From: Rhodothermia bacterium
GTDB lineage: Bacteria; Bacteroidota; Rhodothermia; Rhodothermales; UBA2364
Assembly: GCA_017303715.1 (NCBI GenBank)
Contig: JAFLBZ010000032.1
Location: forward strand, 1 to 54,390
DNA length: 54,390 bases
Reading direction: 5' to 3'
Shown piece after piece: positions 14,293 to 23,173 of the stretch (its first letter is position 1; each line of letters opens with the position of its first letter). The notes under the pieces were generated by a model. That model was not told the origin of the DNA and made no database searches. It saw only the letters and a list, made by a program, of their open reading frames with translations. Position numbers and translations under genes: made by a program.

Positions 14293-16224
14293 CTAACGTT
14301 TATATGCTGTATGAAGGCTCAGGTGTGCAGAGAACCGCAAGAAGCGCGGTGGCATAGGATAGTTCTGGAGGATGGCATATTGGGCGTTAGTGGCATTTTC
14401 GAGGGAGATCAAAAGCCCTAAATGCCCCCAGTTTCGCGTAAACGTGTGCTGGAGTTGTGCATTTAAGACCCCAAAACTTGGCAGGACACTCGATTCGTCT
14501 GCGGAGATAAAACGTTTTCCAGTGTAGCGGTGTATGGCGGAAAGTTGCCAATGGCCATACTGCCCGCCAAGTTGCATTTGGCCTTGATGCAAGGGCACGT
14601 AGCGGATTTGTTTGCCAAAAGATGGCGCTGTGGGGTTGGCGTGGTCTTGGCTTTGGGTATGGGTGTAATGCCCACCGATGTGTAAAGAGAACTTGGTCGT
14701 GAGGGAAATAACCGTTTTTGCACTTGCTTCTAAACCTTGTGCATGAACACGGGCAATGTTTTGTGGTTGCCAAGCACCAATTTCATTCGGCGCCCACGCA
14801 ATTTGGTCTTGTATCCGGTGTAAAAATGCGGTTAGTTCTATTGCGGTTTGTTGTTTTTGCCAAGCCAAGCCTGTATCGGTTTGCCAACCTCTTTCGGGTT
14901 TGAGGTCTGGATTCCCGCCAAATTGCCAAAAACGGTCGTTAAAAGTGGGCATTCGGAAAACGGTTCCCCAAGATGCTTTCGTATGGAGCCACGTTCCACC
15001 AAGTTTGAACAATGGACGGTTGAGACCAAACGATTGGGTGAAAGCCGTTGAGGATTGTTCGTTCATCTTGGCTTGATCTAATCGAAGAGCGGGAAAAATG
15101 GTGGTTTGCTTTGCTTTTATTACCCCACTCATGAAGGCCGCCAAGGCTTTTTCTCGGCTATTGGGAACGATACTTGGATGATGGGCGGTTCCGCTTTTGG
15201 TTTCTAAACCAAGAAACAAGAGTATCTTATCGGATAGGGCGCTCTCGGCAACCAAGCGACCTTCGAGGGCACGGGTGAGGCCAAGATCATCTATAGCATA
15301 TGTGGGATTTTGGTAACGAATTTGGGTCTCATGTGCCATAATCCCCGCTTGTATTTTAGATTTGCCCATCTGGAAACGATCGGTTAACCAAATACGTTGC
15401 GATTGGTCTTGTTGCGATTCGCTCATCGGGGCTTGGTCTATTGGAGATGGCAACTGGCGGTCGTTGTTGAGGAGCCAAGTGTTTAATTGTATCCGGTGTT
15501 TTCCGAATTTCCCCCCAACGGAAGCCATCAAGCCATCGTCGTCTCGGACGGATCCCACCCGCCGTTGTGTGGTTGCCGTGTTATCCATGATGGAGGAATA
15601 AGGGAAATCTCCATCGGTGTGGAATTTTCGAATCGTCAAGCGGCTGTGGATGTTTTTATGACCAAAGGCCACTTGTATCTGTGCAGCCCGCTCGCCAAAA
15701 GCGGCCATCCCGCCAGATAAATTGGCACTCCAGCCCTTTGTCTCGGTGTTGGTTGGATGTAAAAAAACGGTTCCACCCATAGCAGATGAACCATAAAGGG
15801 CGCTTGCAGCGCCGTGTAAAACCTCTACGCCACCCAATGCCGCAACCGGAATAACGGATAAATCGGCCTGCCCCAATTGGCTGTGGTTCACCGAGAAACC
15901 GTCTAACAAAACCAATGTTTGCGAAGTGGATGCCCCGCGCATGGACAATCCGGCGCTACCTGTTGCGCCATATGCCCGAATATCAAAAACGCCATTTCGC
16001 CCCAAAACTTCCGAAAGCGCTGCAAAAGACTGTTTGGACAAGTGCGATGCATCTAAGTGGGTTATCCGTAATGGAGCTATGAGGGCTGGTATGGCACTGC
16101 GCGAGGCGATCACGGTAACGTGCAAGGTGTCTTGCGACCATAATGGGGTGAATCCTTTAAAGATAAAGAAAACCAATAAGAAGGTGCGCCGTGTTGACAA
16201 ACGACAGAAATGGATATAGGACAT
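14293..16224 (-). CDS. btuB: TonB-dependent outer-membrane receptor, BtuB-like (cobalamin uptake)
   Basis: The protein has about 643 aa from the ATG at 16224, with a signal peptide (RTFLLVFFIFKGFTPLWSQ). The plug domain follows from about residue 35 to 150 (DTLHVTVIAS, VLGRNGVFDIRAYGATGSAG, LSMRGASTSQTLVLLDGF, GVEVLHGAASALYGSSAMGG). The rest is a beta-barrel of alternating strands. The frame stays open to 16287, but the longer form lacks a sensible signal peptide start. Assignment to cobalamin rests on the riboswitch directly upstream; similarity alone gives only a TonB receptor of the BtuB/Cir type. The barrel moves substrate into the periplasm using TonB energy. A BFD-like gene follows. Confidence 0.85.
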   Translation of the reverse strand: MSYIHFCRLSTRRTFLLVFFIFKGFTPLWSQDTLHVTVIASRSAIPALIAPLRITHLDASHLSKQSFAALSEVLGRNGVFDIRAYGATGSAGLSMRGASTSQTLVLLDGFSVNHSQLGQADLSVIPVAALGGVEVLHGAASALYGSSAMGGTVFLHPTNTETKGWSANLSGGMAAFGERAAQIQVAFGHKNIHSRLTIRKFHTDGDFPYSSIMDNTATTQRRVGSVRDDDGLMASVGGKFGKHRIQLNTWLLNNDRQLPSPIDQAPMSESQQDQSQRIWLTDRFQMGKSKIQAGIMAHETQIRYQNPTYAIDDLGLTRALEGRLVAESALSDKILLFLGLETKSGTAHHPSIVPNSREKALAAFMSGVIKAKQTTIFPALRLDQAKMNEQSSTAFTQSFGLNRPLFKLGGTWLHTKASWGTVFRMPTFNDRFWQFGGNPDLKPERGWQTDTGLAWQKQQTAIELTAFLHRIQDQIAWAPNEIGAWQPQNIARVHAQGLEASAKTVISLTTKFSLHIGGHYTHTQSQDHANPTAPSFGKQIRYVPLHQGQMQLGGQYGHWQLSAIHRYTGKRFISADESSVLPSFGVLNAQLQHTFTRNWGHLGLLISLENATNAQYAILQNYPMPPRFLRFSAHLSLHTAYKR

Positions 16225-16364
16225 AAAGAAACCCGACCTTAATTTTGTAGGGTACGGGTACACCACTGAAAAACGTCGGACAGTCAATGCCAGAAGAAAT
16301 TGCAGAGAAGTGCCTCCATACCCTTATTCCCGAAGGTAATCCGCGATAAACGGACGAGGTGAAG

Positions 16365-16555
16365 CAAATAGGCAGGTCTCCTGGCTCGTTGAAAACCCTC
16401 TGAACACCCCAATAGCCTTCCCGTGTTCTACAGTGACCATTGAAGCGACGCCCAGAGGTTTGCCCGAAGGCATACAACCTACAGTTGCGGGTACAGCTCC
16501 AGTATTAGACTGGATTCCCTTTTCATCCGGCAATTACCGGAACCTATTGTGCGAA
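16365..16555 (-). promoter_or_regulatory. Cobalamin (adenosylcobalamin) riboswitch
   Basis: The minus strand shows the ordered AdoCbl riboswitch landmarks: AGGTTCCGGTAATTGCCGG, AAAAGGGAATCCAGT, GGAGCTGTACCCGCAACTGT, the B12-box-like GGTCACTGTAGAACACGGG, AAGGCTATTGG and finally GAGCCAGGAGACCTGCC at about 16390-16373. It lies about 140 bases upstream of the receptor ATG at 16224. Binding of coenzyme B12 should switch the receptor gene off. The B12 box reads GTCACTG where GCCACTG is commoner. Confidence 0.93.
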
Positions 16556-16740
16556 AAAAGAACGTATAAGAAATTATAGGATGTTGGGCTGGTGAAATGA
16601 GAATTTTATACTCGTTTCGGATTTTATGTTTGTTTTGGATTGGATTTCATCTCCTCAAAAAAGGAATCTGGCATTGCCCATTTAAAGTTTCTAAAAGCCG
16701 TCGTATCTTAAAATCTTCACCGATTAAATTTGACTCCAAA

Positions 16741-18351
16741 ATGAGATACGTACTTACCCTTTTTGCACTGCTTTGGGCAGGCAATGTTGTTGTCGCCCAG
16801 CCTTACACCAAAGCGGACTCTTTGCGGGGGCAATATGGCCGCTTTCGCGCCAATAACGACTTGCTCTACTACGATTTGAAGGTACGTATAGACCCTGTGG
16901 CGGAGTACCTCACTGGCACAAACACCATTCGCTTTCGGATGCTTTCGGCAGATAACCGGATACAATTAGACCTCTACGAAAACCTGAAAATCGAAAAAGT
17001 GGCGTATGCGAATCAGGAGGTCTCCTATGTGCGCGAAGGGAATGCCTTTTTTGTGGACTTCCCAGAAATGTTGCCCAAAGGCTCGGAACAGATCATTACG
17101 GTACATTATGGTGGCAAGCCCAAAGCCACCAGCCGATTTGGTGGGTTTGTTTTTGGCAAAGACCCCACTGGAAACCCGTGGATTTACACGGCTTGTCAGG
17201 ACGTTGGGGCGCAGGTTTGGTGGCCCAACAAGGAACAATGGAAAGACGAGCCGGAAGGAATGCGGCTCCGGGTTGCGGTTCCGAATGGTCTGACGAATGT
17301 CTCTAATGGCCGTTTGATGGGGACAAAAGACTTGGGCGATGGCTATACCGAGTTCGACTATGTGGTGCATTATCCCATCAACAACTATAATGTATCGGTG
17401 AATATCGCGAAATACGTTCATTTTGGGGAAAAACAAGGCGCTCTAACGTTGGATTATTATGTCTTAGCCCCAAATCTCGATAAGGCAAAAATACAATTCA
17501 GCCAAGTGAAGCCCATGATGGCTTGTTTTGAAAAACACTTTGGCCCGTATCCATTCCCCAAAGACGGTTTTAAATTGATCGAAGTGCCTTATTCTGGAAT
17601 GGAGCATCAATCTGCCGTAACGTATGGTAATCGGTTTGCAAATGGGTATTTGGAGCGGGATTGGACGGGTGTGGGGATTTCGCCTAAGTTCGACTTTATT
17701 ATCATTCACGAAAGCGGACACGAGTGGTTTGGGAATAGTGTTTCGGCACAAGATCGCGCCGATATGTGGATTCACGAGGCCTTAGACACGTATGCAGAGG
17801 CTGTTTATGTGGAATGTATGTGGAACTATGAAGATGCGATGCGCTATGTAAATGGTTATGCGCCCAAAGTGGTGAACAAAGAACCAATCATTGGGCCTTA
17901 TGGCGTTGCCAAAACGGGTGCAAGTGGCGATATGTACTTTAAAGGTACGTTGTTTTTTAATACTTTGCGCCACGTTCTCCGGAATGACACCCGCTGGTGG
18001 AACCTTTGGCGTGAATACAACCACCAATTTAAGCACCAAAACATTACCGCCCAGCAGTTTATCGCGTTTTTTAATGCGCAATTTGGGAAAGACTTGTCGC
18101 CTATTTTTGATCAATATCTCCGGACGGTGAACCTACCAACCTTGGAACTAAAGTACAAAGGAAAAAACCTCCAATACCGTTGGGTGACGGAGATAAAAAA
18201 CTTTCGGATGCCCGTAGAACTGAAGGTGGGTGGGAAAACAAAGCGGCTTGCTGCAACGAATCAGTGGCAAACCCTGATGAATGCCCCCAAAACGGCTGTT
18301 CAAGTTCGGACGGATTTGTTCTATATCAATGTGCGGGAAGTTACAGAATAG
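16741..18351 (+). CDS. M1-family zinc metallopeptidase
   Basis: The mature protein has about 536 aa from the ATG at 16741 with signal peptide RYVLTLFALLWAGNVVVAQ. The aminopeptidase domain has the substrate-facing FGKDPTGNPWIYTACQD, the exopeptidase motif GMEHQSAV (variant of GAMEN), and the zinc site HESGHEWFGNS with the third ligand Glu in IHEALDTYAEAVY (HExxH-x18-E). The enzyme should trim N-terminal residues from peptides in the periplasm. The frame remains open to 16597, but the upstream 48 residues look like leader sequence. Length is short for M1 peptidases, lacking the ERAP-like C-terminal domain. It is divergent from the riboswitch and convergent with the next gene. Confidence 0.9.
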   Translation: MRYVLTLFALLWAGNVVVAQPYTKADSLRGQYGRFRANNDLLYYDLKVRIDPVAEYLTGTNTIRFRMLSADNRIQLDLYENLKIEKVAYANQEVSYVREGNAFFVDFPEMLPKGSEQIITVHYGGKPKATSRFGGFVFGKDPTGNPWIYTACQDVGAQVWWPNKEQWKDEPEGMRLRVAVPNGLTNVSNGRLMGTKDLGDGYTEFDYVVHYPINNYNVSVNIAKYVHFGEKQGALTLDYYVLAPNLDKAKIQFSQVKPMMACFEKHFGPYPFPKDGFKLIEVPYSGMEHQSAVTYGNRFANGYLERDWTGVGISPKFDFIIIHESGHEWFGNSVSAQDRADMWIHEALDTYAEAVYVECMWNYEDAMRYVNGYAPKVVNKEPIIGPYGVAKTGASGDMYFKGTLFFNTLRHVLRNDTRWWNLWREYNHQFKHQNITAQQFIAFFNAQFGKDLSPIFDQYLRTVNLPTLELKYKGKNLQYRWVTEIKNFRMPVELKVGGKTKRLAATNQWQTLMNAPKTAVQVRTDLFYINVREVTE

Positions 18352-18458
18352 CACTTATGCTAATCGTGTTTTGTTTATAGGATGCAGATTTTACGGAGGA
18401 CAGATTTAAATAGCAAGGTAAAAGCACGTTATCGCTCTGGTTAAAACATAGAGAGACG

Positions 18459-19163
18459 TTAAATCTCTTCTTCCTCAAGTTCTTGCTGTTGGCGTCGTTG
18501 CACCTTGTTCCAGTCGTCTTGGATCCGTCTTTGCATCACATCTCGGGGATTGATATTGATGCGTAGGCCGACCGTAAAGATGTTTTGCGGCCCTTTAAAA
18601 TCCCATCCTGCCCGTTCATCCAAGTGGCCCAGAAGTTTCAAAGTATTCATATTTCGATGTTCGCCTCTAAGCACCAAAGAAATGTTTTGCCCTTCTTCTT
18701 TTAAGATTGGGATTTTCAGCTCTGCACCTAATCCAGCATAAGCATGTAGGTGGTTTAAATAGCCCGAAACACCGGGAGAAGCAAGTCCAGCAGTCCCCAG
18801 AACCGACCAATATTTGCGGTTATAGGCCAATTCAATGTTGCTACTTCTACCAAAACCATAGGCCAAGTATTTAATTAATCGCGTGTTTCCAGCCAATGCC
18901 GGATTTTTGGTATGAAAATAGTACCGAGAGCCAATGCCAAACGACATTCTTTTACCCGCAAAGGCAATGGTTATGGCGGGTGCTTCAATGGCTCGCAGGA
19001 TCTCAGTTCGCCCTTCTCTCCGTTTTTTTTGCAGGGCGCAACAATCCAAGGAATGGCGCTCATAATGCGAAGAGATACCACCCGACAAGGTGATGTTCAT
19101 TTTCTGGGCCAGCGATCCGAAGGGGAATAAGAAAAAGATTATAATAAAAAGAAGTTTTTGCAT
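18459..19163 (-). CDS. Predicted outer-membrane beta-barrel protein, unknown
   Basis: The protein has 234 aa with signal peptide MQKLLFIIIFFLFPFGSLAQ. The mature part alternates short amphipathic strands (FGIGSRYYFHTK, LAYGFGRSSNIELAYNRKYW, HAYAGLGAELKIPIL, ISLVLRGEHRNMN, NIFTVGLRININP), typical of 8- to 10-strand barrels in Bacteroidota. Two adjacent Cys (DCCALQKKRREG) form a charged loop. The tail (RRIQDDWNKVQRRQQQELEEEE) is helical and highly charged, unlike a usual barrel end. I do not recognise the family. Gap to the following minus-strand gene is 185 bases. Confidence 0.5.
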   Translation of the reverse strand: MQKLLFIIIFFLFPFGSLAQKMNITLSGGISSHYERHSLDCCALQKKRREGRTEILRAIEAPAITIAFAGKRMSFGIGSRYYFHTKNPALAGNTRLIKYLAYGFGRSSNIELAYNRKYWSVLGTAGLASPGVSGYLNHLHAYAGLGAELKIPILKEEGQNISLVLRGEHRNMNTLKLLGHLDERAGWDFKGPQNIFTVGLRININPRDVMQRRIQDDWNKVQRRQQQELEEEEI

Positions 19164-19348
19164 AAAGACCGTTGGTTAAAAGTCGAAACAAATAAATTAA
19201 GCACCTACTTCCCTAAAACAACACCGTTCCAGTAGAATTTTAAGCGATTCGGGCAATGAATTTCTTTTCGATGTCACCTGTCGTTTAAGAAAAAGCCCGA
19301 TAGACCAGTTGTCCACCGAGCCATTTATAATACCACGAGCAAGTCCGC

Positions 19349-19873
19349 TCAGAGTTTGAAGCCAACCGTAATGCCAAGCGTGGAAAACTCGAAATCGTCT
19401 TTATAGCGTTGCAACAGTCCTCTTGCACCAATGGCCCAATCATGCCCCAGACGTCTTTCGTAAGCAATCAAGAAGTTACGCCCCTTTTGGAAGGTATCTA
19501 AGTCCAATTTTATGTCTCGATCCGAAGGGTTTTGGTCGTAGCGCCTTGAAAAGCCATACCCGAGCTTAATGCTGCGCTTCCACGTTCGGATAGGAGACCA
19601 ATAGAAGTTAAGGTTTGCAGAAACATGGTCAGGATGTTTAAACGAAGCAAATTCATGGTCTTGAACAGCCAAGTGAATGGAGGGCGCAATGCCTAACTTG
19701 CGGGTTAAAGGTTTATCGTATTCTACCAAATACAATCTTCCGTCTAATTGGTCGCTGTCTTCGCGCCAACCAGCAGCACCGATTTTAAGCTGGCTTGCCC
19801 CTCTAAATTGAGCGAAAACGATGCCGGAAAAAAGCATCAAAATGACCAAAGTGGTCGAGAAAATACGTTTCAT
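19349..19873 (-). CDS. Predicted small outer-membrane beta-barrel protein, unknown
   Basis: The protein has 174 aa with signal peptide MKRIFSTTLVILMLFSGIVFAQ. The mature part has alternating strands (RLYLVEYDKPLTR, GIAPSIHLAVQDH, VSANLNFYWSPI, SIKLGYGFSRRYD, FLIAYERRLGHDWAIGARG) and ends TLGITVGFKL, with the C-terminal Leu after a Phe-Lys, a barrel-like end. It resembles the upstream 234-aa protein in style, though I see no direct homology. Function unknown; it may be a small porin-like or structural protein. It is followed by a 185-base gap. Confidence 0.5.
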   Translation of the reverse strand: MKRIFSTTLVILMLFSGIVFAQFRGASQLKIGAAGWREDSDQLDGRLYLVEYDKPLTRKLGIAPSIHLAVQDHEFASFKHPDHVSANLNFYWSPIRTWKRSIKLGYGFSRRYDQNPSDRDIKLDLDTFQKGRNFLIAYERRLGHDWAIGARGLLQRYKDDFEFSTLGITVGFKL

Positions 19874-20062
19874 GGTTCTCCTGATCTTTTAGGTTATCGT
19901 TATATTGCTTCTCGGAAAGGGTGCTATTGCGCAAAAACGGATGGGAATTGGAAAAGGTTACAAACAAAAATTGGACGGCACTCCCTTGCACTTACCCATT
20001 GCGTTGCGTAAACTCACGCCATCCTAAAACAAATATTTATCCAAAAAACAACCTCTTGGCCC

Positions 20063-21031
20063 ATGTCAGTTCAATTCTCAGACGTGTTAGAAGCTGCAAA
20101 ACGCTTACAAGGATATGCGCATAAAACGCCTGTACAAATGTCGCGGACGGTAAATAAGCGTACTGGCTGTGAAGTCTATTTTAAATGCGAAAACCTACAA
20201 CGAACTGGTTCTTTCAAGTTTAGAGGTGCTTTTAATGCGCTTTTGGCCTTACCGGATGAAGCACGAAGCCGAGGGGTGCTAACCTATTCATCTGGCAATC
20301 ATGCACAAGCCTTGGCCTGTGCGGGTCAGATCTTAAACGTACCCGTCACGGTTATCATGCCAGCCGATGCGCCCAAAGTGAAAATAGAAGCAACACGCGG
20401 ATATGGTGCCGAAGTGATTGCCTACGATCGGTCCGAGCAATCACGGGAAGAACTGGCAAAAAAAATCCAAACGGAAACGGGACGTGTGCTGATTCCGCCT
20501 TTCGATCATCCAATGGTAGTAGCCGGACAAGGAACGGCCACAAAAGAGCTGATCGAGGAAGTCGGTTTATTGGATGTTTTAATCGTGTGTACAGGTGGTG
20601 GCGGCTTGCTTTCGGGAAGTGCCTTGGCCGCAAAAAATCTGAGTCCGAATTGTCGGGTTGTGGGGATTGAGCCTGCCGCCGGAGACGATGTAACGCGGTC
20701 TTTCCAAACCGGAAGCATCCAATCCGTCCACAATCCAAATACCATTGCGGATGGGGCACGAACACACGCGCCTTCAGAACTCACGTTTGGCCTTATTCGG
20801 AGCTATGTGGACGAGATGCGTACCGTGTCCGACGAAGCACTTGCCCGAACCATGTTTTTTATGTGGGAGCGCCTAAAGTTGGTGGTAGAGCCAACCGGTG
20901 CTTTGGCCACTGCGGGCTTGTTTCATACCGATGTGGTGCGCCGAGGACAACGGGTGGGCGTCCTTATTTCCGGCGGAAATGTGGCATTACAGGCCATTCC
21001 GAACTTGTTGGAAGTGGCAGGTATAGCATAA
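20063..21031 (+). CDS. PLP-dependent threonine/serine dehydratase (or serine racemase)
   Basis: This 322-aa fold-type II PLP enzyme has the Schiff-base Lys in SFKFRGAFNALL (near residue 54), preceded by YFKCENLQRTGSFKFRG, and the PLP-phosphate loop GGGGLLSGSALA (near 175). It deaminates L-threonine to 2-oxobutanoate (or L-serine to pyruvate). It lacks the C-terminal ACT-like regulatory domain of IlvA, so it is of the short catabolic TdcB/serine-racemase type. The start ATG at 20063 has no frame-shifting alternative. UbiA follows after 31 bases; metabolic link to that gene is unclear. Confidence 0.85.
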   Translation: MSVQFSDVLEAAKRLQGYAHKTPVQMSRTVNKRTGCEVYFKCENLQRTGSFKFRGAFNALLALPDEARSRGVLTYSSGNHAQALACAGQILNVPVTVIMPADAPKVKIEATRGYGAEVIAYDRSEQSREELAKKIQTETGRVLIPPFDHPMVVAGQGTATKELIEEVGLLDVLIVCTGGGGLLSGSALAAKNLSPNCRVVGIEPAAGDDVTRSFQTGSIQSVHNPNTIADGARTHAPSELTFGLIRSYVDEMRTVSDEALARTMFFMWERLKLVVEPTGALATAGLFHTDVVRRGQRVGVLISGGNVALQAIPNLLEVAGIA

Positions 21032-21062
21032 TGGCAGTTCTCCAACCTTATTATGGCGTAAC

Positions 21063-21911
21063 ATGAAACAAAAACTAAAGGGCTTTCTAAAACTATGCCG
21101 CCCCTTAAACACGCTCATGTTTTGGGTAAGTGTTTGGATTGGTACTTGGTTACAAGGTAGTTGGCTGATTTTTGAAAACCGTCTTTGGATTCAAGTCCTT
21201 TGGGCAGCCTTTTCCGCAACGGCCATCGGTGCAGGTTCGAATGCAATTAATGACTATTATGACATTGAAATAGACCGGATAAATCGCCCAAATCGTCCTC
21301 TACCAAGCGGCATATTGTCCTTAAACGAAGCGTGGTGGGCATGGGCCGTACTTTCCGGTCTGGGGATTGGCTTAGGGGTGCTTTTGTCTTTCCTTCATGT
21401 ATTGGTGGCGGTTCTTTGTGTGGGTTTGTTGTATGCGTATAGTCGTTGGCTCAAAAAAACGCCTTTTTTAGGGAATGTGATGGTCTCCAGTATTGGTTCT
21501 TTAGGAGTTTTGTATGGGGCTTGGGTTGTGGGAAGTGGTGATCTGGTGGTCTGGGCCATGCTTTTTGCTTTTTGGGCGACACTTGCCAGAGAATTGGTCA
21601 AAGACATACAAGATATACACGGCGATCAAGCCGATGGCGCTAAAACATTGCCCATTATTTGGGGGGAAATGCCAACCCGTTTGCTTGCCGGAGGCTGTAT
21701 TGGAATCACCATCCTCATTACACCATTGCCTTACCTCTGGGCGATGTATAGTGGGACATACTTGGTGTTGGTTTGTATTGCCAATGCCGTTTTCCTTTTG
21801 GCCGCTTATACATTGGGTACGCAAGGGGAACAACAAATTACCCGCACCAGTTCGTTGCTTAAAGGTGGCATGATGTTGGGTATGCTGGCACTTGCAACGC
21901 AACCTTTATAA
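21063..21911 (+). CDS. UbiA-family prenyltransferase
   Basis: This 282-aa integral membrane protein has about eight or nine helices. The first Asp-rich motif is NAINDYYDIEIDRINRPNRP (residues about 60-80), and the second is DIQDIHGDQADGAKTLP (about 180-197). The pair binds the Mg-diphosphate of a polyprenyl donor. UbiA enzymes include those for menaquinone, heme O and geranylgeranylglyceryl phosphate; the residue pattern PNRPLPSG and the DIxGD motif resemble the (geranylgeranyl)glyceryl-phosphate type, but I leave the acceptor open. Next gene starts 33 bases later (or overlaps if a GTG start is used). Confidence 0.8.
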   Translation: MKQKLKGFLKLCRPLNTLMFWVSVWIGTWLQGSWLIFENRLWIQVLWAAFSATAIGAGSNAINDYYDIEIDRINRPNRPLPSGILSLNEAWWAWAVLSGLGIGLGVLLSFLHVLVAVLCVGLLYAYSRWLKKTPFLGNVMVSSIGSLGVLYGAWVVGSGDLVVWAMLFAFWATLARELVKDIQDIHGDQADGAKTLPIIWGEMPTRLLAGGCIGITILITPLPYLWAMYSGTYLVLVCIANAVFLLAAYTLGTQGEQQITRTSSLLKGGMMLGMLALATQPL

Positions 21912-21944
21912 AACGTGGTGATCCAACTAAATAAACTCAATTTT

Positions 21945-22529
21945 ATGAAAAATAAAAGTTTACCACCAGAGATTGCAAAAAGAGTGCCCCCCGGCCAGTT
22001 TCTAACGGAGAAGTTTCCGGTGCTCACCTATGGCAGTACGCCCAAAATTTCTCCCACAGATTGGAAACTCCGCGTCTTTGGTGCTGTGGCTTCCGATAAA
22101 ATATTTACTTGGGACGATCTGATGGCCTTACCACAAATCGAACTGAAGACCGATTTTCATTGCGTTACCACATGGAGTAAGTTGGACAATGTTTGGCGAG
22201 GCGTTCACATTCGCGAAATTTTAGACAGTATAGAACTCCTTCCAGAAGCGTGTTACGTTATGGCTCATGCCTACGGCGGTTATACCACCAATATGCCCTT
22301 AGACGTCCTAAACGATGCGGATGTTCTCTTGGCATATGGGCACAATGGCGAAAACCTAACTCCAGAACATGGCTTTCCGGTTCGTTTGGTGGTTCCCAAA
22401 AAATACGCATGGAAAAGCGCCAAATGGCTGAGTGGATTGGAATTTATGCCGCAAGATCGGCCCGGTTTTTGGGAACGAAATGGCTATAGCATGAGCGCCG
22501 ACCCCTTCCTCGAAGAGCGTTATTGGTAG
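21945..22529 (+). CDS. Sulfite-oxidase-like molybdopterin protein (YuiH-like)
   Basis: This 194-aa protein (from ATG 21945) carries the molybdopterin-binding domain of the sulfite oxidase family with the metal-ligand Cys in FHCVTTWSKLDNVWRG. Further conserved pieces are YTTNMPLDV, HGFPVRLVVPKKYAWKSAKW and the end GFWERNGYSM. It lacks the heme b5 and dimerisation domains of vertebrate enzymes and has no signal peptide, so it is a stand-alone cytoplasmic type. Natural substrate is unknown. An upstream GTG at 21915 would add ten residues (MVIQLNKLNF); I prefer the ATG start at 21945. Confidence 0.82.
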   Translation: MKNKSLPPEIAKRVPPGQFLTEKFPVLTYGSTPKISPTDWKLRVFGAVASDKIFTWDDLMALPQIELKTDFHCVTTWSKLDNVWRGVHIREILDSIELLPEACYVMAHAYGGYTTNMPLDVLNDADVLLAYGHNGENLTPEHGFPVRLVVPKKYAWKSAKWLSGLEFMPQDRPGFWERNGYSMSADPFLEERYW

Positions 22530-22576
22530 GTAGCACATGCGATTAGACTTTGTAAGACCTGTATGCCAGAGCACCC

Positions 22577-23134
22577 ATGAGCAATCCCTTCCCTCCCGAA
22601 TTGATAGAAAAGGCCAAAACCGGTCATCAAGCCGCCAATAACCTCCTCTTTTCCCGATTACGCCCAATCCTTCAAGGATATTTTGTGCGACAAATTGGCA
22701 TGAAAGACCACGTAGAGGATTTGGTTCAAAATACATTGGTGCGGGTACACCGAAGTTTGCCAGACCTGCAACAAAACGATCGTTTTAAGGCTTTTGCAAT
22801 GAAGGCCGCCCTTTTTGAACTACAAGACCTTTATCGGGGGCGCTATGGAATCCGTGAAACGGTTTATGATCCAGATGAAATGCCCGACCGTGCCACAATG
22901 CCCGAAGATGTAGGTCTGCAAATGGATTTGAAAAAAGTATTAGAAGAACTGTCCCCAAAAGCACGGCACATTATTGAACTCAAACAATTAGGATATCCCT
23001 ACGAGGAAATTGCACAAATGGTTGGAACCACCGAAGCCGCCATCAAGATGCAAGTGAAACGAGCGTTCGATCGCCTTCGTGCCCTTTTAACCCAAACGCT
23101 TGGATCGGTTTTGTTACTCTTTTTTTCCAATTAA
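22577..23134 (+). CDS. ECF-type sigma factor (FecI-like)
   Basis: The protein has 185 aa. Region 2 spans about residues 14-85 (FSRLRPILQGYFVRQ, DHVEDLVQNTLVRVHRSL), and region 4 about 120-170 (LSPKARHIIELKQLGYPYEE, IAQMVGTTEAAIKMQVKRAF), forming the -10 and -35 recognition parts. The linker is short and there is no region 3, as in group 4 (ECF) factors. The adjoining FecR-type anti-sigma and TonB receptor genes make a signal-transduction set: substrate at the receptor signals to the anti-sigma, which frees this sigma. The C-terminal hydrophobic stretch GSVLLLFFSN is unusual. Confidence 0.85.
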   Translation: MSNPFPPELIEKAKTGHQAANNLLFSRLRPILQGYFVRQIGMKDHVEDLVQNTLVRVHRSLPDLQQNDRFKAFAMKAALFELQDLYRGRYGIRETVYDPDEMPDRATMPEDVGLQMDLKKVLEELSPKARHIIELKQLGYPYEEIAQMVGTTEAAIKMQVKRAFDRLRALLTQTLGSVLLLFFSN

Positions 23135-23173
23135 CGGCTTTAATTATAATTGTCTCCTTTGATTATACCTGAA

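Noticed and set aside
19970-19995. Possible sigma-54 promoter (GGCAC...TTGC) upstream of the dehydratase
   Set aside because: Spacing between GG and GC is nine bases, not ten, and one weak match is expected by chance.
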